Part shown: piece by piece, positions 9,537-19,224 of the stretch
How the letters are laid out: each line of letters begins with the position of its first letter
Position numbering within the stretch: position 1 is the stretch's first letter
Assembly: GCF_001043175.1 (NCBI RefSeq)
Contig: NZ_CP011494.1
Location: forward strand, 3,844,001-3,908,000
DNA length: 64,000 nucleotides
Reading direction: 5' to 3'
Source: Marinobacter psychrophilus
GTDB lineage: Bacteria; Pseudomonadota; Gammaproteobacteria; Pseudomonadales; Oleiphilaceae
Position numbers and translations under genes: made by a program
The notes under the pieces: model-generated
Seen by the model: only the letters and a program-made list of their open reading frames with translations
What the model was told of the DNA's origin: nothing
Database searches by the model: none

Positions 9537-10841
9537 TTACCAAGGCCCAACCACAAAGCCAAGCTTGTCGGGCAGCCACAGCGCAATGCCCGGCACCAGT
9601 GCGACCAGCAACAGGCTTACGCCCATAGCGACAACGAACACCAGCGCCCAACCCAGGGTGTGCTCCAGACGGATACTGGCAATACGGGTAGTAACCATCA
9701 AATTCACTGCAACCGGCGGAGTAAACTGACCAATAGCAATGTTCATGGCCAGCAGAATACCGAACCACACCGGGTTCCAGCCAAAGTGGTTCATGAGCGG
9801 CAACACGATGGGAATCAAAATCAGGTAAATGGATACCGCGTCCAGCAACATACCCGCCAGCAACACCAGCAGCATCACCAGCCCCAGCAGCACCCAGCCG
9901 TTGTCCGACAGCGACAATAACGCATCCGCCAGATGCTGAAAGGTGCCCAAAGTGGTGCCAGCCCAGGCAAAAATACCCGCCAAAGCGATAATCAGCATAA
10001 CCACGCCGGAGGTAACCGCAGCATCGGTCACCAGATCATAAAGCCCACGCAGGCTCAAATTGCGATAGATCAGGCAGCCCACAATCACCCCGTAGGTAAC
10101 CGCCACCACCGCGGCTTCGGTGGGTGTGAACAAACCGGAACGCAGGCCACCCAGAATAATCACCGGCGCGAACAAAGCCGGCAAGGCCGCTTTAAAGCTG
10201 GGCCAAAAAGGTGGACGCTCCGAAGTTTTCGGATCTTCCCAGCGATATTTTCGAGAAAAATACATTGCCGGTATCAGCAGCGACAGCCCCGCCAGAATAC
10301 CGGGGAACACACCGGCGGCAAACAGCGCGCGCAAATCTACCCCCGGCACCACAATGGAATACAGGATCAACGCGATGGACGGTGGAATCAGAATGGCGGT
10401 AGACGACGATGCCGCAATCAGCGTGGCAGAAAACGGCTGCGGATAGCCTGCCTTGCGCATGCTGGGCAGCATCACCATAGCCACGGCGGCCGCATCGGCT
10501 GGGCCGGAGCCACTCATGCCGCCCATAATCAGGCATACCAGCACGGCAACAACGGTCAGGCCACCGTGGCGCGGGCCGATAATAGCTTGGGCAAAGCGCA
10601 CCAAACTGGCGGCGACACCAGCCCGTTCAAAAATCAAACCGGTTAGTATGAAAAGCGGTATGGCAATCAGCGGGTACTTCGCCACGCTGTTGTAGGTGTT
10701 GGTGCCAAAGGTGGCCAGCATGTCTGGCGACAGCCCGGCCACAATACCTACTGCGCCGCCCAGCCCCAAGGCCATGGCCACGGGCACACCCAGCAGCAGC
10801 GCCACCATAAAACTGGCGATCATTAACAGATCAGGACTCAT
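9537..10841 (-). CDS. dctM: TRAP transporter large permease, DctM subunit
   Basis: The 434-residue, 12-segment protein is the transport-competent membrane subunit of a tripartite ATP-independent periplasmic transporter. It shows DctM signatures such as GVPVAMALGLGG, GGMSGSGPADAAAVAMVMLP and FTPTEAAVVAV. The start overlaps the end of dctQ by 11 bases, indicating translational coupling. The full operon order is dctP-dctQ-dctM. The substrate is likely an organic acid, as usual for TRAP systems, but cannot be specified. Confidence 0.94.
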   Translation of the reverse strand: MSPDLLMIASFMVALLLGVPVAMALGLGGAVGIVAGLSPDMLATFGTNTYNSVAKYPLIAIPLFILTGLIFERAGVAASLVRFAQAIIGPRHGGLTVVAVLVCLIMGGMSGSGPADAAAVAMVMLPSMRKAGYPQPFSATLIAASSSTAILIPPSIALILYSIVVPGVDLRALFAAGVFPGILAGLSLLIPAMYFSRKYRWEDPKTSERPPFWPSFKAALPALFAPVIILGGLRSGLFTPTEAAVVAVTYGVIVGCLIYRNLSLRGLYDLVTDAAVTSGVVMLIIALAGIFAWAGTTLGTFQHLADALLSLSDNGWVLLGLVMLLVLLAGMLLDAVSIYLILIPIVLPLMNHFGWNPVWFGILLAMNIAIGQFTPPVAVNLMVTTRIASIRLEHTLGWALVFVVAMGVSLLLVALVPGIALWLPDKLGFVVGPW

Positions 10842-11325
10842 GAATAATCTCCGGATCGGCTTTACCGCGCAGTCGATCTATCAAACTCTGAGTCATGCGT
10901 ACAATAATGGCCAACGCCATGAGCGGCAGCCAAATCACGTAAATCCAGTTGGGCAAACCCAGCCCGGGTGACAGCGATTCCCACTGGTACTCCTGCCAAG
11001 CAAACACACTGCCGTACCAAGCGATAATGGCAAACACTGTCACGCCCATTGCCCATTGCACTATGTACACGGCTGTCCTAAAAGGCGCCGGCAAGTGATG
11101 TTCGATCAGCTCAATACGAATGTGCTGGTTGTTGCGCGCCGCTACCGCAGCGCCCGCAAAAGTCACCAGAACGAGAAAAAACACCGAGAACTCTTCAGTA
11201 AAGGCAAAAGACGCATTGGTGGTATAGCGTACAATCACGTTGCCAAGGCTGATCAAACAGATCGCAATCAAGGCAACAGACGCGAGCCAGGCTTCGGGCC
11301 AGCACTTAGGGGGGCGGGTAGACAT
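10831..11325 (-). CDS. dctQ: TRAP transporter small permease, DctQ subunit
   Basis: A 164-residue protein with four predicted membrane segments, fitting the DctQ family. The region RYTTNASFAFTEEFSVF corresponds to the conserved segment between helices 1 and 2 (R-Y...W/F-x-E-E). It is thought to scaffold the large subunit. It lies between dctP (72 bases upstream) and dctM (overlapping). Confidence 0.92.
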   Translation of the reverse strand: MSTRPPKCWPEAWLASVALIAICLISLGNVIVRYTTNASFAFTEEFSVFFLVLVTFAGAAVAARNNQHIRIELIEHHLPAPFRTAVYIVQWAMGVTVFAIIAWYGSVFAWQEYQWESLSPGLGLPNWIYVIWLPLMALAIIVRMTQSLIDRLRGKADPEIIHES

Positions 11326-11397
11326 GAAAGCTCCGGGTTGGTCAGCCCGGCTTTACGCCAGAGTAATGTTCTCGGCGCAAAACTCGGGCCAGAACGC

Positions 11398-12408
11398 TTA
11401 TTGCTGACGGTCAGCGACGGCTTGCTGGGCCTTCTTTATCAGATCTTCACCAATCCGCGGTGACCATTCCTGGTAGACCGACTGGGTAGCGTTGATGAAC
11501 GCATCGCGCTGGGTCGGCGTCAGTTCGGTGACGGTCACGCCGCGCTCTTTGATGGCGGCCAAAGTGGCGTCCAGCTCACTGCGAGACTTTTCAATTTCCC
11601 ATTGGCCGGCGTCTATTGCAGCCTGCTTTAACAAGGCCTGATCGTCGGCGCTGAATGTCGCCCAAATCCGATTGTTAACAGCAAATACCAGCGGGTCTGC
11701 CATGTAGTGCCACAGGGTCAGGTGCTCCTGCCCTACCTGATCAATACGCGCCACATCAAACACCGACAGGGGGTTTTCCTGGCCGTCCACAGCACCAGTG
11801 GTCAGCGCCGGCTTGGCATCGGCCCAGCTCATCTGAGTGGGGTTGGCGCCCAGAGCATTAAAGGTATCCTGAAACAATGGCGAACCTACCACGCGGATTT
11901 TCAAGCCCTCAACGTCTGCCGGCTCGCTGATCGCGCGCTTGGAGTTAGACAGTTCACGAAAACCGTTTTCGCCCCAGGCCAAAGGCGTTACACCACGTTT
12001 CTGGATGGCGGCAAAAACGGCCTCGCCGACCTCGCCCTGGGTAATCGCATCAATGGCGGAGTAATCCGGCATCAGAAACGGCAGCGAGAACAGATTCAGT
12101 TCCGGCACCTGGGGTGACCAGTTGATGGTAGAGCCCACCGCCATATCAATCAGTCCGGAGCGCATGGCAGAAAATTCTTTAGTCTGGTCACCAGACACCA
12201 GCTGGGAGTTGCTGTAAATTTTCATGTTGATACGCCCTTCCGAGCGCTCGTTCACCAGCTCTACCCATTTGTCGGCCGCCTGACCCCAGGGAAAGGCCGA
12301 TGGCAACACGGTAGATACGGTGTACTCGTCTTTGTATTGAGCGTGGGCAATAGACCCAAACAAAAGCGCGCCTGCGGCGGCGGCAATTAACGTGCAACGT
12401 TTCAGCAT
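11398..12408 (-). CDS. dctP: TRAP transporter periplasmic solute-binding protein, DctP family
   Basis: The 336-residue protein starts with a clear Sec signal peptide (residues 1-23, cut after AHA). It has the DctP fold landmarks, including LKIRVVGSP, with the arginine that usually binds the substrate carboxylate, and the ALTTGAVDGQENPL stretch. It captures the ligand in the periplasm and delivers it to DctQM. It is first in the operon, as expected for a highly expressed binding protein. Confidence 0.93.
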   Translation of the reverse strand: MLKRCTLIAAAAGALLFGSIAHAQYKDEYTVSTVLPSAFPWGQAADKWVELVNERSEGRINMKIYSNSQLVSGDQTKEFSAMRSGLIDMAVGSTINWSPQVPELNLFSLPFLMPDYSAIDAITQGEVGEAVFAAIQKRGVTPLAWGENGFRELSNSKRAISEPADVEGLKIRVVGSPLFQDTFNALGANPTQMSWADAKPALTTGAVDGQENPLSVFDVARIDQVGQEHLTLWHYMADPLVFAVNNRIWATFSADDQALLKQAAIDAGQWEIEKSRSELDATLAAIKERGVTVTELTPTQRDAFINATQSVYQEWSPRIGEDLIKKAQQAVADRQQ

Positions 12409-12641
12409 GTTCTTTTCCTTATTGTTTGACGAGAAACTGGCCGCCGGAGAGAAGCGTAGCAGGCGGCAGACCCGCGATTATAGGAGGGTCGCTCGGCGCG
12501 ACGCAAAAAAAACTGCTGCGTGCCAGCGGTTACGTCTATGTCGCCTTGAGACTTCACCTCATTGCACACTATGCTTGTAAGCAGAATCAACCCAATGCTG
12601 CTCTTATTAAACGTAGCTCAACACAACCAGGAGTAATTGCT

Positions 12642-13427
12642 ATGTCATCGCTTTCACAACCCCATCGTCGCGGTGGCAAGTGGCCTGTACTGTGCGCCTG
12701 GCTGGCAGTCACCGCACTAATTGCCGCCGGTGCTCTAATGACAACGTCCGGGACAGCATTTCGCATGGAATGGATTGCCCTGGGCGATGCCTTTAGCTGG
12801 CTGCGAATGGGCGCGCAGCTGGCGGCGGTGGCCGCCATACTGGGCATAGTGAGCCTCTTGGTTGCCGGCCTGTGCAAGCGCTGGGGTGCGGCTTTGACCG
12901 GAGCAGTAGTCGCCGTGGTGGCAGTTACGATGATTGCGATGCCAGTACAAATGCAGCAGCGGGCACAAACAGTACCGCCTATTCACGACATTACCACCGA
13001 CATGGACAATCCTCCGGCGTTCGTGGCCTTGGCCAACGCCCGTGAAACTGCGCCCAACGCTGTGGATTATCCCGGCGTTGAGACCGCGCGCCAACAACGG
13101 GCTTCTTACCCCATGTTGCAGCCCGTCACACTGGCGGTACCCATGGCGCGAGTGCAAACAGCGGCACGGGATCTGATTGCTGCCCGCGACTGGCAACTGG
13201 CCGAGGCCAGCCCAACAACCCTTGAAGCAACAGCCATCACTCTTGAAGCGACAGCCTCTACCCGCTGGTTCGGTTTTAAAGACGATGTGGTGATTCGCCT
13301 GACCGACACCAGCGACGGCGTGCGTGTAGACATGCGCTCCGCCTCACGCCTGGGTAAAAGCGATTTGGGCACGAATGCCGAACGAATACAGGATTTCCTG
13401 GAAGATCTACAACGCGCGGTACGCTGA
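12642..13427 (+). CDS. Membrane protein with DUF1499 domain
   Basis: The start chosen is the ATG preceded by AGGAG; an in-frame extension upstream lacks a binding site. The 261-residue product has three N-terminal membrane segments (to about residue 100), then a DUF1499 domain starting with DITTDMDNPPAFVAL and ending with the MRSASRLGKSDLGTNAERI signature. The domain is widespread, usually periplasmic or thylakoid-like, and of unknown function. Its stop codon overlaps a possible upstream start of the MscS gene (TGATG), so the two genes form an operon. Confidence 0.85.
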   Translation: MSSLSQPHRRGGKWPVLCAWLAVTALIAAGALMTTSGTAFRMEWIALGDAFSWLRMGAQLAAVAAILGIVSLLVAGLCKRWGAALTGAVVAVVAVTMIAMPVQMQQRAQTVPPIHDITTDMDNPPAFVALANARETAPNAVDYPGVETARQQRASYPMLQPVTLAVPMARVQTAARDLIAARDWQLAEASPTTLEATAITLEATASTRWFGFKDDVVIRLTDTSDGVRVDMRSASRLGKSDLGTNAERIQDFLEDLQRAVR

Positions 13428-13456
13428 TGATACTACCGCACATAAAAGGCCAACCC

Positions 13457-15703
13457 ATGGATTCCCGTTTGTTCACGGCACCATTTTTTGCGCTTATTAT
13501 AGGTGTTGCGCTGCTGTGCCTTGCGGCCACCGCAACCCAGGCCCAGGGGTTGTCGCTGCCAGCAATTCCGGGGCTGCCCGGATCGAGCCAGGAAGAACAG
13601 AAAAAAACGGCTTCTGCAGAAGAATTGAGCCAGTCACTTGAAATTACCATTCAGGCCCTGCAAGACGACAGCAGCCGCGAAGACCTGATCAAACAGCTGC
13701 GAACTCTGCAACAGGGCCTGCAGGCGCAAGCCATTGAAGATCAGCGAAACTCGCCCACTCAGCAGGGCCTGCTGGGGGCGCTGGCGGAATTTTTTGATGA
13801 TCTTACACGCTCTGGCGGTGCTGCTGGTGAGTCACTGGGGCGCTGGAAAGTCAATTTTGATAACGCGCTGAGCGCCAGCAAGGGACTGATAGCCGCTGCC
13901 TCATTCAAGGTGGTAGCAGAAACCGCCATCGGGCTGGCACTGGGGGCGGCGCTTTTGTACAGCCTGTCGCGCCTGGCCCGAGTGCTGTTTATTCGCCGCG
14001 ACTGGCCGCTGGAAATGCCCCGGCGCGCTAAGCCGTGGATGCTGATGGCGCATTTTTCACGCCGGATAATCCCCTGGATTCTGACACTGGTTGGCCTGTT
14101 CCTGCTGCTGGGTCTGCGCATGCTGGCTATTTCAGACACCGCGCAAAGCACCGTTCTGGTGCTGGCTTATATCAGCCTGTGCGGTCGCCTTTTGACATCA
14201 CTGTTCGATGTCATGATTTCGGTTTTTTCCAGCGGCCACCGAACCGCCGCTGTTGCTATTTTACATAAGCGTACGCTGTTTCCGCTGTTCATTATCGGTG
14301 CCATGTTCGCTTTGGAAGACGCTCTCGGATCGGCAGAGCTGGTGTCGCAGCTCGGCGCCGACCTGGCCTCTACTCTGGCACTGGTGTTCAGCATGTTTGG
14401 TGCCCTGCTGGCAATCTTCGTGATTATCCGCAACCGCCGCCCGATCACCCATCTGATACGCAACCAGCCTTATAACCAGCGCAAGAATCAAGGCGTATGG
14501 CGGGAACTCGTCGGCCTACTGGCACGGCTCTGGCACATTCCGTTATTGCTGGCGATTGGCGCCTCTATGGTGGCTGTTTTTGCCAAAGGCGGTTCAGGCG
14601 ATGCGGCCCTGGGCAAGGCGCTTATTGTTTCACTGGTATTGATTGTCACCTTGGCAGCGCAGGGCGTTGTCGGCATTCAGAAAAGCAGCGCCCGCCACAA
14701 GTCCCTGAGCACCTTCAGCCGGCGCCTGGTGAAATTCGGCTATCGCCTATTACAAATTGCGTTATGGCTGGCATTTTTTGAAATAGCACTGCAAGTATGG
14801 GATCTGTCCCTGCTAGGGCTGGCCGACAAGCCATCCCTCAGTGCTGGCCTGGCAGACAGCCTGTTTGCGCTGACGGTTACCGGGCTGGTCGCCAGCTTGA
14901 CCTGGACCTTTGCCGATGAGCTTCTGGAGCGTGCTGTACGCCGTGGCGACCGCAAAAAACGCCTTAGGGCAGCGCGCGCTCAAACCATCGTTCCCATTCT
15001 CCGCACCACCATTTTGATCATCATTGTTGTGGTGGCCTTTCTTGTCAGCCTTTCCATTGTTGGGGTAGACGTTACGCCGCTGCTGGCCGGTGCCGGTATT
15101 ATCGGTCTGGCGGTCGGTTTTGGTGCCCAGACGCTGGTACAGGATTTAATCACCGGGCTGTTTATTGTGGTGGAAGATTCAATGTCGGTGGGCGACTTCG
15201 TAGAGATCAACGGTTTTATGGGCACGGTAGAAGGCTTCAATCTACGCACCGTGAGGCTGCGGGACCTAGAAGCGGTGGTACATCACATTACCTTCAGCAA
15301 AATCAGCTCGATTCACAATATGTCACGGCAGTTTGGCATTGCGCTGATCAAGATCCGGGTACCGCCAGACCTGCCTATTGATGACGCCATCAAGCTGATG
15401 ACTGACACCGCAGAAGAACTGCGTGCGGATCCCGCCATGCGCTGGCTGATCTGGTCGCCCCTTGAAATGCAGGGTATTCACGCGTTTGAAGACGGTTGTC
15501 CGGTTTTGCGCATGCGTATGCGCACCAAACCAGAGTACCAGTGGGATGTGTCACGAGCGTTCAATCTATTGCTAAAGCGACGTATGGAAGACCTGTATCT
15601 GGACGTGGCTGCACCGCGCATAAGCGTACAAATGGAGGCCGAAGGCGGCGCTCGTGCGCCGGGTCGCGGAGGCAAAGCCGTCAATATGGAAAATCAGAAT
15701 TAA
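13457..15703 (+). CDS. Large MscS-family mechanosensitive channel
   Basis: This protein opens a pore when membrane tension rises and so protects against osmotic downshock. The ATG used gives a normal signal peptide ending at TQAQG; a start 30 bases upstream overlaps the previous stop. After a periplasmic segment of about 130 residues come roughly ten membrane helices. The MscS core lies at about residues 530-640, with LLAGAGIIGLAVGFGAQTLV (pore helix) and FVEINGFMGTVEGFNLRTVR (beta domain). The size (about 748 residues) is close to YbdG/YjeP-like larger members rather than the 286-residue MscS. Confidence 0.9.
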   Translation: MDSRLFTAPFFALIIGVALLCLAATATQAQGLSLPAIPGLPGSSQEEQKKTASAEELSQSLEITIQALQDDSSREDLIKQLRTLQQGLQAQAIEDQRNSPTQQGLLGALAEFFDDLTRSGGAAGESLGRWKVNFDNALSASKGLIAAASFKVVAETAIGLALGAALLYSLSRLARVLFIRRDWPLEMPRRAKPWMLMAHFSRRIIPWILTLVGLFLLLGLRMLAISDTAQSTVLVLAYISLCGRLLTSLFDVMISVFSSGHRTAAVAILHKRTLFPLFIIGAMFALEDALGSAELVSQLGADLASTLALVFSMFGALLAIFVIIRNRRPITHLIRNQPYNQRKNQGVWRELVGLLARLWHIPLLLAIGASMVAVFAKGGSGDAALGKALIVSLVLIVTLAAQGVVGIQKSSARHKSLSTFSRRLVKFGYRLLQIALWLAFFEIALQVWDLSLLGLADKPSLSAGLADSLFALTVTGLVASLTWTFADELLERAVRRGDRKKRLRAARAQTIVPILRTTILIIIVVVAFLVSLSIVGVDVTPLLAGAGIIGLAVGFGAQTLVQDLITGLFIVVEDSMSVGDFVEINGFMGTVEGFNLRTVRLRDLEAVVHHITFSKISSIHNMSRQFGIALIKIRVPPDLPIDDAIKLMTDTAEELRADPAMRWLIWSPLEMQGIHAFEDGCPVLRMRMRTKPEYQWDVSRAFNLLLKRRMEDLYLDVAAPRISVQMEAEGGARAPGRGGKAVNMENQN

Positions 15704-15785
15704 CCCAGCAGACATTAAAAAAACCAGACTCTGCGAACAAAACAAAGCCTGGCAACAGTCAACGCTGCATCTGAAAATCGAAGTG

Positions 15786-16586
15786 TCAGGCGCGGGCGAT
15801 GCGCCCGGCCAGCGGTGATGACGGCTCTGCCAGTTGGCGGCGGGGCATGCGTCCGGCAAGAAATGCTTCACGCCCGGCTTGCACCGCCAGTCTCATGGCA
15901 CGGGCCATAGCAATAGGGTCTGGCGAAAGGGCAATAGCCGAGTTCAGCAATACTGCATCGCAGCCCAGCTCCATCGCCATAGCAGCCTCATGAGCGGCAC
16001 CAATACCGGCATCCACCAACACAGGCACGCTCGCGCGCTCGACAATCAGACGAATGTTGTGGGGGTTTTGAATACCAAGGCCAGAGCCAATCAACGAGCC
16101 CAGGGGCATGATCGCGCAGCAGCCGATCTTCTCCAGCTCCAGCGCAACAATGGGGTCGTCGCTGGTGTACACCATCACGTCAAAGCCATCACGAATTAGC
16201 ACTTCGGCCGCTTTTAGAGTTTCCACCACATTCGGATAAAGGGTGGCGTCATCGCCCAGCACTTCCAGCTTGACCAAATTGTGGCCATCCAGCAGCTCGC
16301 GGGCCAGCTTACAGGTACGCACCGCAGAACGGGCATCGTAACAGCCGGCGGTATTAGGCAGCAGCGTGTAGCGGTTTGGTGGCAGAAAATCCAGCAGGTT
16401 GGGTTCGTCGGGGTTCTGACCAATGCTGGTGCGGCGCACGGCAAACGTTACGACCTCGGCACCGCTTTCGTAAAGTGCCCGCGCGGTTTCATCGTAGTCT
16501 TTGTAGCGGCCAGTACCCACCATAAGGCGCGATGTGAATTGCCGCCCTGCGATCACCAATGGTTTGTCCAAGGTTTGTTCTGTCAT
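15786..16586 (-). CDS. thiG: Thiazole synthase ThiG
   Basis: ThiG builds the thiazole phosphate ring of thiamin from deoxyxylulose 5-phosphate, dehydroglycine or glycine imine, and ThiS-thiocarboxylate. The 266-residue TIM barrel shows [12 protein letters not shown], the Schiff-base lysine in [10 protein letters not shown], and the phosphate-binding end [17 protein letters not shown]. thiS, its usual neighbour, is not present in the 95-base gap upstream. The gene follows the flavin monooxygenase gene on the same strand, so it is probably the third gene of the unit that begins at the minus-strand TPP riboswitch. Confidence 0.96.
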   Translation of the reverse strand: MTEQTLDKPLVIAGRQFTSRLMVGTGRYKDYDETARALYESGAEVVTFAVRRTSIGQNPDEPNLLDFLPPNRYTLLPNTAGCYDARSAVRTCKLARELLDGHNLVKLEVLGDDATLYPNVVETLKAAEVLIRDGFDVMVYTSDDPIVALELEKIGCCAIMPLGSLIGSGLGIQNPHNIRLIVERASVPVLVDAGIGAAHEAAMAMELGCDAVLLNSAIALSPDPIAMARAMRLAVQAGREAFLAGRMPRRQLAEPSSPLAGRIARA

Positions 16587-16681
16587 GTTGTGTTCCTGTT
16601 TGTGTGGGTACCGACTTGCACAAGCGGAGACTGTTGCAAGTGTTTGTACCGTGATTTGATATTGGGCAGTAAAATAGCGTT

Positions 16682-17998
16682 TCAGCGATGATCAGGCCTG
16701 GCCAACCCTAAATGTTCGCGCAAAGTGCGGCCCTGATATTCAGTACGAAACAGCCCGCGACCTTGCAGCACCGGCACCACCTGCTCGATAAAGTCTTCGA
16801 TGCCACCGGGCAGCGACGGCGGCATCAAGTTAAACCCGTCGGCGCCCTCGTTGCGGAACCAGTGCTCCATCTTGTCCGCAATCTGCCGTGGCGTGCCAAC
16901 CATAGTGCAGTGGCCACCCCCCGCCGCCAGCCGGCCCAACAGCTGGCGCAAAGTCGGCTGTTCCGTTTCGATAATGCGTAAAATGGTGCTGTAACGACCC
17001 TGTGGCCCGCTAAACTCCTCCAATGGCGGAAGTGTTGGCACGGGTGCGTCCAAATCCCAGCTCGAACAGTCCTGGCCGATAAACATGGCCAGCTGACGCA
17101 AAGACGCATCGACAGGTAACAACTCATCAAGCTCACGCTGCTTGGCCTTTGCTTCCGCCTCGGTGGGTGCCACGTAGGTCACCAAACCCGGCAGAATCGG
17201 CACATAAACCTCGCGACCACCGGCTTTTACCCGCTGTTTGATATCGCGGTAATAGCTTTGCGCCGCTGGCAAATCATAAGCAACTGCATAAATCGCCTCG
17301 GCGCATCTGGCCGCCAGCTCCCGCCCGGGCTCTGACGCACCGGCCTGAAACAGCACTGGATGCCCCTGCACCGGGCGCGGTACGTTCAGCGGTCCGTCTA
17401 CCCGAAAAAACTCACCCTGGTGGTTTATCGGACGCACCTTGGCAGGGTCGGCGTAATGGCCCTGGCGGTCAAACCGCAAAGCGTCATCGGCCCAGGAGTC
17501 CCACAATCCCAATACCGCCTGCACAAACTCGTCGGCGCGGCGGTAACGCTCGGCGTGGCCGGGCATAGATTCATAACCATGGTTGCGGGCTTCTACATCA
17601 AACATCGACGTAACCACGTTCCAACCAATGCGGCCGCCAGAGATATGATCCAGCGACGCGACGAGACGCGCGGCATGAAACGGTGTGTAAAACGTGCTGG
17701 ATACGGTGCTGATAAACCCGATCTTTTCTGTGGCCCGGCTCATGGCTGCCATGGCCGTTAGCGGTTCCAGGTAAAACCAGCTGCCATCTGACACATTGCC
17801 CGCCGAATTGCTGTCGGCGAAAAATACGGCGTCTAGCTTCCCTCGTTCGGCGGTTTGCGCCAAGCGCTCGTAATAGCGAATGTCTCCCAACTGCTCCACC
17901 GCCGACTGCGGGTGGCGCCAGGCTGCCCGATGATGGCCGCAGCCCATCAAAAACAGATTTATGTGCATCATCCGTTGATGTACATCTGGAGCCGTCAT
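16682..17998 (-). CDS. NtaA/SnaA/DszA-type FMN-dependent monooxygenase (LLM class)
   Basis: The 438-residue protein belongs to the nitrilotriacetate-monooxygenase branch of bacterial luciferase-like enzymes. Signatures include [18 protein letters not shown] at the N-terminus, [26 protein letters not shown], and [10 protein letters not shown], the family hallmark. Such enzymes use FMNH2 from a separate reductase to oxidise small N- or S-containing compounds. No reductase gene lies adjacent. The start overlaps the upstream SDR stop (TGATG), and the pair is preceded by a TPP riboswitch, so the substrate is probably a thiamin-related molecule; that is inference. Confidence 0.9.
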   Translation of the reverse strand: MTAPDVHQRMMHINLFLMGCGHHRAAWRHPQSAVEQLGDIRYYERLAQTAERGKLDAVFFADSNSAGNVSDGSWFYLEPLTAMAAMSRATEKIGFISTVSSTFYTPFHAARLVASLDHISGGRIGWNVVTSMFDVEARNHGYESMPGHAERYRRADEFVQAVLGLWDSWADDALRFDRQGHYADPAKVRPINHQGEFFRVDGPLNVPRPVQGHPVLFQAGASEPGRELAARCAEAIYAVAYDLPAAQSYYRDIKQRVKAGGREVYVPILPGLVTYVAPTEAEAKAKQRELDELLPVDASLRQLAMFIGQDCSSWDLDAPVPTLPPLEEFSGPQGRYSTILRIIETEQPTLRQLLGRLAAGGGHCTMVGTPRQIADKMEHWFRNEGADGFNLMPPSLPGGIEDFIEQVVPVLQGRGLFRTEYQGRTLREHLGLARPDHR

Positions 17999-18771
17999 CA
18001 GTTTTTCACCAACCCACCGTCTACCACCAGGTTCTGCCCGGTGACCGAGCGCGACCAGGGTGACGCAAAAAATAAAGTGGCATCGGCAAACTCTGCTGGC
18101 GTGGTCACCCGCCGCAACGGTGTGCTGGCTGCGATGAAATCAAACACCGCCTCGGGCGTGGCAGCCGATGCGTCCGTGGTGCGCAGCAGGCCACCCGACA
18201 CCATATTGACGGTGATGTTGTCTGGGCCCAAATCCTGAGACAAGGTACGGGTGAGCGACAGCAAAGCGGCTTTACCCGCAGTGTAATCGTGGTACGGCAC
18301 CACCGGGTTCTGGAACAGGTTGGTTCCCACATTCACAATGCGACCAAAACCCACTTCACGCATGCCAGCCAGTGCCGCCTGAGTGGTGTTCAGTGCACCG
18401 CCCACCACGCCGGCAAACTGCTGGTTCAGATTTTCCCAGGTCAGCTGCTCCGCGTTCGGGCGAGCATCGCCGTTGAATGAGAAATCCGGTAAAGCATTAT
18501 TGATGACCGTGGTCACCGGAAACCCGAAATGCTGCCGCGCCTGGGCAAACATCGCCTGCACAGCTGCGCGGTCGGTCACATCAGCCTGCACCGCAAGCGC
18601 ACGCACCGGTTCTTCAGCGGCAAGTTTGTGCGCCGCTTCGGCGCTGTTGCGATAGTTGATGACCACACTGGCGCCTTCGCGCAAAAACGCGCGCACCAGA
18701 TGTTCTCCCAAACCGCGGGCAGCACCGGTTATCAAAACCAGTTGTTGATCAAGACGGATGGATTTATGCAT
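17998..18771 (-). CDS. Short-chain dehydrogenase/reductase in a TPP-riboswitch operon
   Basis: A 257-residue classical SDR with the nucleotide-binding motif TGAARGLG, the NN(A) element in VINNALPDF, the active-site YxxxK as YTAGK, and a C-terminus GQNLVVDGGL typical of FabG-like enzymes. The ATG chosen has GAGGTG just upstream; a GTG two codons earlier is also possible. It is the first gene after the minus-strand riboswitch and is translationally coupled to the monooxygenase. An oxidoreductase step in thiamin precursor processing is inferred from context only. Confidence 0.9.
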   Translation of the reverse strand: MHKSIRLDQQLVLITGAARGLGEHLVRAFLREGASVVINYRNSAEAAHKLAAEEPVRALAVQADVTDRAAVQAMFAQARQHFGFPVTTVINNALPDFSFNGDARPNAEQLTWENLNQQFAGVVGGALNTTQAALAGMREVGFGRIVNVGTNLFQNPVVPYHDYTAGKAALLSLTRTLSQDLGPDNITVNMVSGGLLRTTDASAATPEAVFDFIAASTPLRRVTTPAEFADATLFFASPWSRSVTGQNLVVDGGLVKN

Positions 18772-18829
18772 AGACACCTCATGGCTGAGGCGAAGGTATG
18801 AATGGACAGATTTGGTACCGGCGCACCTT

Positions 18830-18915
18830 CTGACATCCCTTCGCCAGTGTGAACTGGATCAGGTTCAACGGGTGTGCTCTCAGCCCTGCAAAGCAGGACA
18901 CCCCGTGTCGAGCCC
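18830..18915 (-). promoter_or_regulatory. TPP riboswitch (THI element), minus strand
   Basis: Read on the minus strand, the sequence contains the invariant CTGAGA of the pyrimidine-sensing arm, preceded by the hairpin TCCTGC-TTT-GCAGGG, and then TTGAACCTGATCC, a CAGTTCACACTG hairpin and GGCGAAGGGA of the pyrophosphate-sensing arm. The order and spacing match the TPP aptamer. It ends about 60 bases before the SDR start, so control of translation initiation or early termination of the SDR-monooxygenase-thiG unit is expected when TPP is high. Confidence 0.95.
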
Positions 18916-19007
18916 AAACCATAGCATAACGAATGCGCGAATATGCAGCCCAAGCCGCCACAAACTAGCTGCAATTGACAAGTACGAGCAGACTTCCTAC
19001 TCTACTG

Positions 19008-19098
19008 ACATTCCTGGGGGCGCCATTGCGATGGCTGAGACTCCGCACTGTGTGCGGTAACCCTTCGAACCTGATCCGGGTAATGCCGGCGAAGGGAA
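19008..19098 (+). promoter_or_regulatory. TPP riboswitch (THI element), plus strand
   Basis: The plus strand shows GCCATTGCGATGGCTGAGA, an optional CCGCACTGTGTGCGG hairpin, then CGAACCTGATCCGGGTAATG and CCGGCGAAGGGA. These are the two conserved arms of the TPP aptamer. The symporter start lies about 125 bases downstream. It is back to back with the minus-strand copy, with under 100 bases between them, forming a divergent thiamin-controlled promoter region. Confidence 0.97.
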
Positions 19099-19224
19099 GG
19101 ATAAAGCCTGCTTTACGCTTGCCTGTGCGCTCCTTTCTTTGCCTGCGGTTTGTCCCGGTTGTCCCGGTCATTCGCCACCTATGGCGATGACACTCCCGTC
19201 TGCCACGGCAAGGAAGATTTACCA

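Noticed and set aside
9933..10646. 237-codon plus-strand frame opposite dctM
   Set aside because: Composition dominated by H, Q, N, R and G is that of the complement of hydrophobic codons; dctM is certain on the other strand.
16614..16641. ACTTGCA/TGCAAGT stem upstream of thiG considered as a separate riboswitch or terminator
   Set aside because: It has none of the TPP aptamer motifs and no T-run; thiG is better explained as part of the upstream operon.
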